Positions 1 to 8,665 of a stretch of DNA of 64,000 nucleotides are shown here, piece after piece. The position numbers and the translations under genes are program-made. Source of the DNA: Desulfacinum infernum DSM 9756 (GTDB taxonomy: Bacteria > Desulfobacterota > Syntrophobacteria > Syntrophobacterales > DSM-9756); the NCBI RefSeq assembly GCF_900129305.1, contig NZ_FQVB01000005.1:62001-126000 (forward strand), given 5' to 3'. Below the pieces are notes generated by a model. That model saw only the letters and a program-made list of their open reading frames with translations, had not been told where the DNA came from and searched no databases. Positions within the stretch are counted from its first letter, which is position 1; every line of letters begins with the position of its first letter.

Positions 1-94
1 TTCAGGGACGCCGCCTCCCAGCCCGCCGACCTGTCTTCCGCATCTCCATGAGAAAGCAACGGGTTGTCCTGTCCCATGGGGAAGCCGCAGCTGG
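1..94. other. Unassigned window edge
   Basis: No open frame with recognisable content is seen in this edge stretch. Confidence 0.3.
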
Positions 95-184
95 TCAATA
101 ATGGTAGCGGCACTGGACGAAATCGATTCTCCCGTGGCTCACCACATAAACCCCCATCACGGGATGCCCTTGACGACGAAGCAT
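95..184 (-). pseudogene. C-terminal remnant of a Txe/YoeB-family toxin
   Basis: A 29-codon open frame ends in residues resembling the Txe/YoeB C-terminus (GRIDFVQCRYHY before the stop). The family is an mRNA interferase fold whose last residues are typically RYHY. Only this tail is present: the RNase core is absent here, but a matching N-terminal piece lies at 345-626 on the same strand, beyond a palindromic repeat. I read it as one half of a disrupted toxin, or as a remnant of a second copy, because both pieces contain an RR..QG.. stretch. The fragment is too short to be functional alone. Confidence 0.5.
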
Positions 185-238
185 GAAACCTAATCTGCGC
201 GATTTTTTCTTCGGGTGTCTCTTACACCGCGTGATTAG

Positions 239-310
239 CGGGCGGGGATAAACCCCGCCCCTACCCAATGGGTCCGGGGCTTTTTGTAGGGGCGGGCTTT
301 ACGCCCGCCC
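239..310. repeat. Compound palindromic repeat, copy R1
   Basis: Two hairpins, GGCGGGGATAAACCCCGCC and GCGGGCTTTACGCCCGC, are joined by complementary CCCCGCCCCTAC / GTAGGGGCGGG arms, so the whole unit is itself a dyad. Related copies lie at 8527-8599, 48619-48689 and 59888-59943. This copy lies between the two toxin fragments. Confidence 0.8.
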
Positions 311-344
311 TTCAGGAGCTGTCCATTAGAAAGAACCGTCCAAT

Positions 345-626
345 TCAGGTGAGAGTCTTGTAGTTGCGTCGTGTTACAGAGACTTTCATATAAGAAAACC
401 AGACGATGTTCCCCTGGGTGATGCGGCGCGACCAGACGCCGGAACCAAGAAATTTCAGGCGCTCGGGCTTGCCGGCACCCTGAAACGGATCCCGCATGAC
501 CGCTTCAATCAATTTGAAGATGCGAAGAGCCGTTCTCCGATCCGTCTCCACCCAGTATCGCAAATCCTCCCTGAATTCAGGGTGAAATACGGCATCTCTC
601 TCCCCTCTCGACTCAGACGGGCTCAT
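345..626 (-). pseudogene. Frameshifted N-terminal part of a Txe/YoeB-family toxin
   Basis: The translated piece matches the Txe/YoeB core: FHPEFREDLRYWVETDRR, then a GKPE.LKFLGSGVWSRRIT block that is diagnostic for the family. After RITQ the expected EHRLVY continues only in the -1 frame (GEHRLVF around 400-415), so the frame is broken at a run of four G. The start overlaps, by about 14 bases, the end of a short upstream frame (stop at 613) that closes in TIGELRREVGLDEPV and may be the tail of the lost antitoxin. No intact antitoxin is visible. Probably a dead toxin-antitoxin module; a programmed frameshift is possible but less likely. Confidence 0.55.
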
Positions 627-782
627 CGAGACCCACCTCTCGACGAAGCTCCCCGATGGTCTGGGCCGATCCTTCCCGCTTCCGACCCGCTCCGGAGCCG
701 AATGAAGCGGGCTCTGTATGACCGTACAGCCCGCAGAACATAACGGCAACGCTCCCGCGGGGAGTTCGCCAAAAGAGAGTGG

Positions 783-1679
783 TCAGGCGCGGGTGCCGTT
801 CAGATAGGTGTGATTGAGAAGCCCCGGAACGAACGGCCTTTGGGACACGTCGGGCGGGACGAAATCGAAGACTCGTTCCAGAAAGAGGGTCACGATGCGG
901 AAGGTGGCCCCCCAAAGAACTTCCACCTGAGCGCCGTCCTGGTGCAGGAAACAGCGAAAGTCCCTGGGGGTGGGATCCACATGTTCCGCCATGTCGGGGT
1001 CCACGTAGAGGCGGTAGCGGTAGTAGTTTTCGGGGTCCAGCAGCTTTCGGATCGGGATGGCCACGATCCGGTCCACCTCCCAATTGGGAACGAACCGGTG
1101 GACCCCTTCGATCCAGCCCACCAGGGGATGGATCACCTTGGTGAAAAGCCGCAGCCGTTCGGGAGGAAGCGGGCCGAGAAAACGGACCTTGAGGGGGTTC
1201 AGGCGCATCTCCTCCCAGCTTTCCCGAAGGCACGTGGCGAGATGCACGGCGGTGATCCGGGCCTTGCACGGGCAGCGTTGTTTAAGACGCTTCCAATGGG
1301 GCCAGCGGCCCAGGGGAAGGGGCGGCAGGGTCAGGAGGCGCGCCAGGATGGGGTCCAGCCCCTTTTCCACCGCCCCGCCGGGACAGCACAGGTCGCCCGC
1401 CTGGCGCACCCGCCGCGACCGCCGATTCAGGATGACGCACGCATCCTGCGCGCAGCCGCTTTCAGACAGGCCACAGCCCAGCAGAAGCAGAACGCTGGAG
1501 GAAGCGTCCGGGTAGAGGCGGGCGGCGGCGGCCACCGCCTGCTCGTTCAGGCAGGAAGCCAGCCGGTCCTGGATATGAAGCTGGAGTTCCTCGGGGTGGC
1601 GCAGCAGCTCGTCCCACCAGCCATGCCGTGTGCCATTTCCGGCGGCGTTCAGATCTTCAGGGTGGACAGTTCGGCCCAT
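783..1679 (-). CDS. Nudix hydrolase with an interrupted Nudix box
   Basis: This 298-residue protein resembles CoA/nucleoside-diphosphate pyrophosphatases of the Nudix superfamily, which cleave X-linked diphosphates using a GX5EX7REUXEEXGU box. Here the box is split. GGAVE sits at about residues 101-105, but the RESWEEM half follows only at about 152-158, implying an insertion of roughly 37 residues that includes a CPC motif. The ATG at 1679 is chosen because GGAAG precedes it by five bases; a GTG at 1766 would give 29 extra residues without a good ribosome site. The gene follows hrpA closely, and its first codons overlap the region that would encode the lost hrpA tail. The substrate cannot be told from the sequence. 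Confidence 0.75.
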   Translation of the reverse strand: MGRTVHPEDLNAAGNGTRHGWWDELLRHPEELQLHIQDRLASCLNEQAVAAAARLYPDASSSVLLLLGCGLSESGCAQDACVILNRRSRRVRQAGDLCCPGGAVEKGLDPILARLLTLPPLPLGRWPHWKRLKQRCPCKARITAVHLATCLRESWEEMRLNPLKVRFLGPLPPERLRLFTKVIHPLVGWIEGVHRFVPNWEVDRIVAIPIRKLLDPENYYRYRLYVDPDMAEHVDPTPRDFRCFLHQDGAQVEVLWGATFRIVTLFLERVFDFVPPDVSQRPFVPGLLNHTYLNGTRA

Positions 1680-1747
1680 TTGGCTTCCAACCTCTTGGCG
1701 GACACGGGAAATCGCGTCTTGATCTCCGGCGCAAAAAGACTCAGTTT

Positions 1748-4700
1748 TTATTCTTCCAACATCCACCGAAATTCGTCAAGAAACTGAAGGATCTCCCGTG
1801 AGGCGTCGGGGCCGAAGCGCTCCAGCGCCTGGTCGTAGCGGATCTGAAAGGGCTCCACGTCCCGCCACTTCTGGGCGTCCTTTTCCGGAGCCACGTATGC
1901 CCGTTCCGTGCGGATGCGAAGCCCTTTAAGGTATCGAGGTATCCGGCGCATCTGTTCCCGGCGGTAGCGCAAAAGAAAATCGGCCGGCACCAGTCTTTCC
2001 ACCTCACGGGCCACCGCATCCAGTTGGGCCACCGCCGGCGGATTCCCGCGGCTCCTTTCCCGGTACTTGAACAGGGTCGAGGTCACCTGGTAACGCTCCC
2101 GCACCACTTCCAGCACCTCTTCCCACAGCTTGCGGGATCGAGGCCCGATTTGAGCGGGAAGCTCCCGGACCGTGCGTCGGTATTTGTCCTCGTCGGGCGG
2201 CTGGGGGTCGTGGAGATCGAAGAGTTCCCGCAGAATATAGATCTGCAGTCGGCGTTCCGCCTCCTTGAAATCCCCCAGGAAGGTGCAGGCCCCCGGCGGC
2301 AGCGGCGTCATGCCGGGCCGGGTTCTTCCCGGCACCGGAAAGATCCACTCTTTTTTCAGGTTCTTGAGCACCGGAGAAAAGGTCCACTGGTAAAGCACCA
2401 GGAGGCCGTCCCGTGTGGCCTTCATGGCCTCCTGGGGATCGGCGTACAGACGCACCGCCACGGTGGTTCCTTCGGCGGCCAGGCCCGGGTAGGCGCAGCG
2501 CATGACCCCGAAGGCGTCCCGGCCCAGCTCGATCCGCTCGGGAAGTCTTCCGAAATCCCAGGAAGTGAGCCCTTGTCGTTCCCAATGTTGCCGGGCTTTC
2601 CGCCACACGGCGTCCTGGTGGGATCCCACCGCCGTTCCCTGCAGCCGCAGCAGGTCCCGGCCGGTTTGGATCACCTTCTCTTCCCCGTCCACCACGCGGA
2701 ACCGCATCTTCAGGTGTTCCGGAAGCCCCGAGCGGTCCCATTCAGCCACGGGAACCCGCACCCCCGTGGCCCGCTCCAGGGCGGCGCTGAGCGCCGCATA
2801 AAAGTCCCCGTCTCCGTAGGCCAGTTCTTCCATCACCTTGCGCCCCGTCTCCGGGATGGGCACCAGCCGGCGCCGGTAGGACTTGGGAAGAGAACGAAGC
2901 AGATGGAGGATCTTTTCGGAAAGAAGACCCGGGACCAGCCATTCGAAGGGTTCGGGTTCCAGGCGCGGCAGCACGTGGATGGGTACCGTGGCCGTCACGC
3001 CATCCTCTTCCTCTCCCGGACAAAAGGCGTAGCTCAACGGCAGCCGCACGTCGCCGGCCTGGAAGGAATCCGGGAAATGCTCCAGCGCTTCCCAGTCCGG
3101 ACCGGTCCGAAGCAGGTCTTCTTCCGTCATGCGGAGAACGGCGTCGCTTCCCTGGTCCTTGAGCCACTTTTCAAAGGACCGGATGTCCGCCACCTGCGGA
3201 ATTCGCTTGTCGTAAAAGGCGAACAGGGTGTCATCGTCCACCAGAAGTTCCCGGCGGCGCAGCTTGTCTTCCATGCGCTCCAGCTCTTCCCGGAGCTTCC
3301 GGTTGTGTTCCAGAAAGCCGTAGGGCTTGGCGGTCTCCCCCTCCACCAGGGCGGACCGGATGAAGATGGCCCGGGCCTCCTCCGGCGCGTACCGAGCGTA
3401 GTTGACCTTGCGCCGCTCCACGATGGGAAGTCCGAAGAGAGTCACCCGTTCGTAGGCCGTCACCTCTCCGCGTTTCTTTTCCCAGTGGGGCTCGACGGCC
3501 TGGCGCTTGACCAGGTGCCGGCCCAGCTCCTCCAGCCAGGCGGGATCGATCACGGCCGTGGTCCGGGCGAAGAGGCGGCTCGTCTGCACGATTTCCGCCG
3601 CGACGATCCAGTCGCCTCCCTTGTTGAAGAGGGCGGAGCCGGGAAAGATCATGAGCTGCCGGCCCTTGGTGCCTTGATAGATGTTCTTTTCCTTCTTCAG
3701 GGCCACGTGGCTCAAATAACCGCTCACCACGCACCGGTGGATCGCTTCATAGGAGGCTGGTTCCTCGCCCGTCCCGGAAGGCTTGAAATCCCCTGCTTCC
3801 GCCAGGATGTCGCGGATTTCCTGGGCCACGTCCACCCATTCTCGCATGCGCCGGTAGGATAGGAAGTTTTCGCGACAGAACTTGCGAAGCTGGTTCTGGG
3901 AGCCGGCTTCCCGCCACCTCTGCTGGTAGGCCTTCCAGATGTTGAGAAGGGTGAGGAAATCGCTCCGCCGGTCCTTGAACCGGGCATGGGCCTGGTCCGC
4001 CTGGGCTTCCTGCTCCAAAGGCCGCTCCCGCGGATCCTGGATGCTCAGGGCCGCGCACAGCACGATCATCTCTTCCAGCGCCCCTTCCTTTCGGGCCTGG
4101 ATGAGCATGCGGGAAAGACGGGGATCCAGAGGGAACCGCGCCATTTCGCGTCCCAGCGCGGTGAGCCGCCTCCGGTTGTCCACGGCCCCCAGTTCCTGCA
4201 AAACGGCATACCCGTCTTTCACGGCGGCGGGCGACGGCGGATCCAGAAACGGGAAGGTCCGGATGTCCCCCAACCGTCCCGCCAGCATCTTCAGGATGAC
4301 CTCGGCCAGGTTGGATCTCTGGATCTCGGGCGGAGTGAATTCCGGGCGACTCAGGTAGTCTTCTTCCGAATAGAGGCGCACGCAGACGCCGGGGCCTACC
4401 CGGCCGCAGCGGCCTTTTCGCTGGTCGGCGCTGGCCCGGGAGATGGGCACGATGGGAAGGCCCTGGGTGCGGCTCCGCGGGTTGTACATGGCCAGGCGCG
4501 CCAGCCCGGTGTCCACCACGAACCGGATGCCGGGGATGGTCACCGAGGTTTCCGCCACGTTGGTGGCCACCACGATCTTGTCCTGGGAAAGGGGACGAAA
4601 GACCCGCTCTTGGTCCGATCCGGCCAGGCGGCCGAAAAGCGGCAGCACCACCGTGTGGAGAAATCTTTTTTCCTCCAGACGCGCCACGGTCTCCCGGATG

Positions 4701-5497
4701 TCGCTTTCCGTCGGCATGAAGACCAGAATATCGCCGCGGCCCCCTTCCCGGCGGATCTCGCCCACCGCCTCCACGGCCTGGTCCACGTAAGTGCTTTCTT
4801 CGTCCGATTCGTCCTGCCCGGGCCTGTAGACGATTCGCACCGGGTAGGTCCTTCCGGACACATGGATGATCGGCGCCTGATCGAAGGCGCGGGAGAAGCT
4901 TTCCGGGTCGATGGTGGCCGAGGTGATCACCACCTTGAGATCATGGCGCCGGGCGAGAACACGGCGAAGCAGGCCCAGCAGAAAGTCGATGTTGAGACTT
5001 CGTTCGTGGGCTTCGTCAATGATGAGGGTGTCGTAGGCCTTGAAGAAACGGTCCGATTGGGCCTCGGCCAGCAGGATCCCGTCGGTCATGAACTTGATCC
5101 GGGTGGCGGAAGAAAGACGCTCTTGGAACCTGATCTTGTAGCCCACGAAGCCGCCCAGCGGAACGCCCATTTCTTCGGCCACCCGGCGGGCCAGAGTCAC
5201 GGCGGCGATGCGTCGCGGCTGGGTGGATCCAATGAAGCCGCGGCGGCCGCACCCGGCTTCCAGGCACATCTTGGGAAGCTGGGTGCTTTTCCCCGAGCCC
5301 GTATCGCCCGTCACCACCACCACCGCGTGGTCGCGGATCGCCTGGACGATCTCGTCCTTCTTTTCGGAGATGGGCAGCTCGTCCGGATACCGGAAGGGTG
5401 GGATCTCCTCGGGCCGGAGCTCCTGACGACGGCGGGGGAAGCCTCGGGAAGGCTTCCCCCGCCGGATGGTTCGGTCTGCGCGGTCCTGACGGTTCAT
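1748..5497 (-). CDS. hrpA: ATP-dependent RNA helicase HrpA (DEAH box)
   Basis: This 1249-residue protein has the size and layout of HrpA, a DEAH-box RNA helicase implicated in mRNA processing and ribosome rescue. It shows Walker A GDTGSGKST at residues 64-72, DEAH at 161-164, SAT and QRKGRCGRVGPG helicase motifs, then the helicase-associated and HrpA-specific C-terminal domains. The reading frame stops with TAA at 1748-1750 straight after FRWMLEE. The same frame then continues for 32 sense codons (down to TGA at 1649) encoding KLSLFAPEIKT..PVSAKRLE, which matches the usual family C-terminus. The protein therefore appears shortened by about 33 residues through a nonsense change such as TTA to TAA. 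It lies 18 bases downstream of the DUF47 gene, probably in the same transcript. Confidence 0.95.
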   Translation of the reverse strand: MNRQDRADRTIRRGKPSRGFPRRRQELRPEEIPPFRYPDELPISEKKDEIVQAIRDHAVVVVTGDTGSGKSTQLPKMCLEAGCGRRGFIGSTQPRRIAAVTLARRVAEEMGVPLGGFVGYKIRFQERLSSATRIKFMTDGILLAEAQSDRFFKAYDTLIIDEAHERSLNIDFLLGLLRRVLARRHDLKVVITSATIDPESFSRAFDQAPIIHVSGRTYPVRIVYRPGQDESDEESTYVDQAVEAVGEIRREGGRGDILVFMPTESDIRETVARLEEKRFLHTVVLPLFGRLAGSDQERVFRPLSQDKIVVATNVAETSVTIPGIRFVVDTGLARLAMYNPRSRTQGLPIVPISRASADQRKGRCGRVGPGVCVRLYSEEDYLSRPEFTPPEIQRSNLAEVILKMLAGRLGDIRTFPFLDPPSPAAVKDGYAVLQELGAVDNRRRLTALGREMARFPLDPRLSRMLIQARKEGALEEMIVLCAALSIQDPRERPLEQEAQADQAHARFKDRRSDFLTLLNIWKAYQQRWREAGSQNQLRKFCRENFLSYRRMREWVDVAQEIRDILAEAGDFKPSGTGEEPASYEAIHRCVVSGYLSHVALKKEKNIYQGTKGRQLMIFPGSALFNKGGDWIVAAEIVQTSRLFARTTAVIDPAWLEELGRHLVKRQAVEPHWEKKRGEVTAYERVTLFGLPIVERRKVNYARYAPEEARAIFIRSALVEGETAKPYGFLEHNRKLREELERMEDKLRRRELLVDDDTLFAFYDKRIPQVADIRSFEKWLKDQGSDAVLRMTEEDLLRTGPDWEALEHFPDSFQAGDVRLPLSYAFCPGEEEDGVTATVPIHVLPRLEPEPFEWLVPGLLSEKILHLLRSLPKSYRRRLVPIPETGRKVMEELAYGDGDFYAALSAALERATGVRVPVAEWDRSGLPEHLKMRFRVVDGEEKVIQTGRDLLRLQGTAVGSHQDAVWRKARQHWERQGLTSWDFGRLPERIELGRDAFGVMRCAYPGLAAEGTTVAVRLYADPQEAMKATRDGLLVLYQWTFSPVLKNLKKEWIFPVPGRTRPGMTPLPPGACTFLGDFKEAERRLQIYILRELFDLHDPQPPDEDKYRRTVRELPAQIGPRSRKLWEEVLEVVRERYQVTSTLFKYRERSRGNPPAVAQLDAVAREVERLVPADFLLRYRREQMRRIPRYLKGLRIRTERAYVAPEKDAQKWRDVEPFQIRYDQALERFGPDASREILQFLDEFRWMLEE

Positions 5498-5515
5498 CTG
5501 GAAGCTTTCGGCCTC

Positions 5516-6184
5516 CTAGCGGGCGATCATGGCCCGCATCATGTCCCCTGCGTTCTGGGCGTGGTTGGAGATGTCTCCCATGTGCTCCACCAGGCGTACC
5601 AGGTGGAACGCGGAGGTGGGGTTCTCAAAGGGATAGTTGAAGAAGTCCGCCAAGAGCTTTCTTTCCACCTGATCGGATTCGAATTCATACTCGCGGATCT
5701 GCTTGATGGCGCTTTTCACCATGGCCCGGTGATTTTCTGAAAAGCTCTGAAAGTAGCTCTCCGCCGCCAGTACCAGGGGATGCACGGATTTCAGCACATA
5801 GGTGATCTTTTCCACCATGAGGAGCAGGTCGTCCACGTATTCGTCGGGAATGGGCGTCTTGCGGTACGACAGCCAGTGGAGAGCGTCCTGGGTGGAATCC
5901 AGGATCTTGTCCTGTTCGCGCAGGTACCAGAGCAGCTGGAACTTGTCCACGGGCATCAGGATGCCCTTGGGCAGATGTCCGCGGATATTGCGCTTGACCG
6001 CATCCCCTTCGCTCTCCACCACGATGACCTTGTTGTGGTATTTTTCGAAATCCTCGAAGTTCTCATCCAGGTAGGAGATCATGGCCATCTTGAACAAAGG
6101 CCCGGCCTCCCGGATGAGTTCCGCATGGCGCAGAAGCCCTTCAAAGGGGGACTTTCTGAAAATACCGAGAAACGCAGACCGCAT
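5516..6184 (-). CDS. DUF47 (PhoU-like) phosphate transport accessory protein
   Basis: This all-alpha 222-residue protein belongs to the DUF47/Pit-accessory family, related to PhoU. Such proteins are commonly encoded next to PiT transporters and are thought to modulate them. The N-terminal MRSAFLGIFRKSPFEGL and the C-terminal HLVRLVEHMGDISNHAQNAG helix are typical of the family. The ATG at 6184 is preceded by AAGGAG eight bases upstream. The gene follows the PiT gene by 17 bases, supporting a two-component phosphate uptake unit. Confidence 0.9.
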   Translation of the reverse strand: MRSAFLGIFRKSPFEGLLRHAELIREAGPLFKMAMISYLDENFEDFEKYHNKVIVVESEGDAVKRNIRGHLPKGILMPVDKFQLLWYLREQDKILDSTQDALHWLSYRKTPIPDEYVDDLLLMVEKITYVLKSVHPLVLAAESYFQSFSENHRAMVKSAIKQIREYEFESDQVERKLLADFFNYPFENPTSAFHLVRLVEHMGDISNHAQNAGDMMRAMIAR

Positions 6185-6201
6185 CACCCGTCTCCTTGTT
6201 C

Positions 6202-7428
6202 CTAGAGGAAGATAAATGTAAGTATTTTGAATATTATCATAGTCGGGATCGCAGCCAAAGGAAGAGTGATCACCCAGTAGGCCACGATTTTGCCCACCAC
6301 CTTGAAATCCACGGCGGAAAGACCACCCGCCAGCCCCACTCCGATCACGGCGCCCACCGCCGCATGGGTGGTGGAAACGGGAAGCCCCATCTTGGAGGCT
6401 ACGAGAACGGACGTGGCCGTACCGAAATCCACGGCGAACCCCCGGGTGTTGGTGAGCGTGGTGATCTTGGATCCCACCGTTTCGATCACGCGATAGCCCC
6501 ACGTGAAGACGCCCACGGCGATGAAAAGGCCCCCCAGGACCAGGAGAAACCAGGGCACCGGCGCCTTGGGCGAAACGGTGTGGGTGGTGTAGATGGCGTA
6601 GATGCCGGCCACGGGCCCGATGGCGTTGGCCACGTCGTTGGCTCCGTGGGCCAAGGCCACGTAGCAGGAAGTGAAGACCTGGAAGCGCTTGAAGATCTCC
6701 TCCACCCCCTCTTCGTCGATCTTGCGAACGGTTCGGCCCAGCCACTTCTTGGCCGCATAACCCAGGGCGATCCCCAGCAACGCGGCCCAAAAAATGGAAG
6801 TTCCCCGTCCCAAATTCAGGCTTTCGCCGAGGGGTGTCTTCATCAGAAACGACATGACCACGATGAAGACCGTCATTCCACCGAAGAGGGGCGACCAGGC
6901 CAGGGCTCGCACGAAGGAATTACGCCGCTCCAGAATCATCCTGCGGATGAATTGGAAGATCACGTAGGCCAGGAACCCGGCAAAGATGGGAGAAACGATC
7001 CAGCTGATGACGATGGCCATGACCTTGACCCACTGCACAGCCTTGAAACCGCCGGCCACGATGCCAAAGCCCAGCAGAGCCCCCACGATGGAGTGGGTGG
7101 TGGAGACGGGAAACTGACTCCAGGTGGAAAAGAAGACCCAGAAGGCCGCCGCCAGCAGCGCCGCCAGCAGCCCCAGCATCATCACGTTGGGATCGTTAGT
7201 GATGGCTGACGCGTCCAGGATGTTCTTTCGAATGGTGGTGGTCACATGGGATCCGATGAAAGCCGCCCCCACAAAATCCAGGATGCCGCCGATAAAGACC
7301 GCCTGGCGCAGGGTGATGGCCTTGGCGCCCACGGCGGAAGCCATGCCGTTGGCCACGTCGTTGGCGCCGATGTTCCAGGCCATGTAGGCCCCTGCCAGAA
7401 ATCCGCAGATCAGGATGATATCCGCCAC
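6202..7428 (-). CDS. pit: PiT-family inorganic phosphate transporter
   Basis: This hydrophobic protein of about 408 residues carries the duplicated PiT/PHO4 signature: GANDVANGMASAVG near the N-terminus and GANDVANAIGPVAG in the second half. PVSTTH motifs occur in both repeats. It is an inner-membrane, cation-coupled low-affinity phosphate permease. A GTG at 7428 preceded by GAGG (six bases) is the better start; an ATG at 7443 in the same frame has a poorly spaced site. A candidate promoter lies at 7474-7501. The DUF47 gene downstream is its usual partner. Confidence 0.93.
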   Translation of the reverse strand: MADIILICGFLAGAYMAWNIGANDVANGMASAVGAKAITLRQAVFIGGILDFVGAAFIGSHVTTTIRKNILDASAITNDPNVMMLGLLAALLAAAFWVFFSTWSQFPVSTTHSIVGALLGFGIVAGGFKAVQWVKVMAIVISWIVSPIFAGFLAYVIFQFIRRMILERRNSFVRALAWSPLFGGMTVFIVVMSFLMKTPLGESLNLGRGTSIFWAALLGIALGYAAKKWLGRTVRKIDEEGVEEIFKRFQVFTSCYVALAHGANDVANAIGPVAGIYAIYTTHTVSPKAPVPWFLLVLGGLFIAVGVFTWGYRVIETVGSKITTLTNTRGFAVDFGTATSVLVASKMGLPVSTTHAAVGAVIGVGLAGGLSAVDFKVVGKIVAYWVITLPLAAIPTMIIFKILTFIFL

Positions 7429-7473
7429 AGAGCACCTCGCCATGATTGGGGAAATTCCTAAAATGCCGACGGA

Positions 7474-7501
7474 TCTTTACAAAAAGGAGCTCCTGTGTCA
7501 A
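7474..7501 (-). promoter_or_regulatory. Candidate sigma-70 promoter for the pit operon
   Basis: TTGACA (complement of 7496-7501), a 16-base spacer and TAAAGA (complement of 7474-7479) lie upstream of pit. The -35 is perfect and the -10 is weak. Confidence 0.45.
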
Positions 7502-7655
7502 TTCTTGCCTGTTTGGACCCCCGGGAAATTCGGCCCCGGCCCGAGATGCGTCGCTGGACACCGCGCGGAGGAACGGGCCGCGGCTGACGAATCACCAATC
7601 ACGAAGCGCGAAGCGCGGGTCACGGATTACGGATCACGAAGCGAGGCGTCAATTG

Positions 7656-8483
7656 ATGGATGCAGACCGATTTCGAGCTCACCTGGAAGAGGCTCACCAT
7701 GTCCTTTCCAAGGCCCTGCCCTTTCGGCCATCTCTCGCCCTGGTGTTGGGAACCGGCCTGGGTGGGGTGGCCGAAGCCATGGAAAAGCAGGGAGAACTCC
7801 CCTACCCCGCCATCCCCCACCATCCCGTCTCCACGGTGGCAAGCCATGAAGGCCGTTACCTGTGGGGCCGGTGGGCCGGACGCGAGCTCATCGCCCTTCA
7901 GGGCCGTTTTCACCTCTACGAAGGCTACGGTCCCCTGGAGATTTCCTTTCCGGTGCGCCTGCTGGCCCGGCTGGGCGTCCGCACCCTGGTCATTTCCAAT
8001 GCGGCGGGCGGCCTCAACCCCCTGTTCGAGCCCGGGGATCTCATGCTCATCACGGATCACATCAACTTGACCGGAAGGAATCCCCTGGTGGGCCCCAATT
8101 TCGACGAGATCGGCCCACGCTTTCCCGACATGACCGAGCCCTACAGCCGACGCCTCCAGGCGCTGGCCCGCCGCGAAGCCCTGGCGGAGGGATTGCTCCT
8201 GCGCGAAGGGGTCTACGTGGGCGTGCTGGGACCCAGCATGGAAACGGCCGCGGAAACCCGCATGCTCCGGGCCTTGGGAGCGGACGCCGTGGGCATGTCC
8301 ACCATCATGGAAGTGATCACGGCGGTGCACGCGGGACTCGATGTCCTGGGCATCTCGGTCATCTCCAACGTGAACCGGCCGGACTGCTACGAGCCCGTTC
8401 CGCTGGAAAAGGTGATCGAAACGGCTTCGGCCGCCGGTCCCAAACTCATGCGCCTGCTGGAGCGTGTTCTGCCCGGCGTGTGA
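7656..8483 (+). CDS. Purine nucleoside phosphorylase (trimeric PNP/MTAP family)
   Basis: This 275-residue protein of the PNP/MTAP family carries out phosphorolysis of purine nucleosides to base and pentose-1-phosphate. It shows LGTGLGG at 31-37, RFHLYEGY, SNAAGGLNP, a GPSMET.AE.R block and MSTIMEVI. The Glu in PSMETAAE and the Asn in ISNVN match the 6-oxopurine-recognising pair of trimeric PNPs, so inosine, guanosine or methylthioinosine are likelier substrates than methylthioadenosine. ATG 7656 was chosen by homology and a GAGG upstream; the frame is open further 5' but without conserved content. The next two genes encode MTA/SAH deaminase-like enzymes, which suggests a deaminate-then-phosphorolyse salvage route. 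Confidence 0.88.
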   Translation: MDADRFRAHLEEAHHVLSKALPFRPSLALVLGTGLGGVAEAMEKQGELPYPAIPHHPVSTVASHEGRYLWGRWAGRELIALQGRFHLYEGYGPLEISFPVRLLARLGVRTLVISNAAGGLNPLFEPGDLMLITDHINLTGRNPLVGPNFDEIGPRFPDMTEPYSRRLQALARREALAEGLLLREGVYVGVLGPSMETAAETRMLRALGADAVGMSTIMEVITAVHAGLDVLGISVISNVNRPDCYEPVPLEKVIETASAAGPKLMRLLERVLPGV

Positions 8484-8526
8484 GGAGCAGTCCTTTGGAC
8501 GCTCTTCTCGCCTCGTGTGGTCCTGT

Positions 8527-8599
8527 CGGGCGGGCATAAAGCCAGCCCCTACGGAGACAGTCGGCCTTCTTGGGTAGGGGCGGGGTTTATCCCCGCCCA
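8527..8599. repeat. Compound palindromic repeat, copy R2
   Basis: The arms GGGCGGGCATAAAGCCAGCCC and GGGGCGGGGTTTATCCCCGCC, joined by CCCCTAC/GTAGGGG, form the same compound dyad as R1 in opposite polarity. The copy lies between the nucleoside phosphorylase and deaminase genes. Confidence 0.8.
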
Positions 8600-8665
8600 C
8601 TGGGAGCTTGTCCGAACAAGGAGGATGACCCCATCCCCCACTGAATTTCTCGAGGATGGACGAGA

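Noticed and set aside
810-1787. A 325-codon plus-strand frame
   Set aside because: It is antisense to the Nudix gene, with no recognisable domain and a composition explained by the GC-rich opposite strand.
3986-5740. A 584-codon plus-strand frame
   Set aside because: It is the complement of hrpA and part of the DUF47 gene; His/Gly/Pro-rich sequence without motifs.
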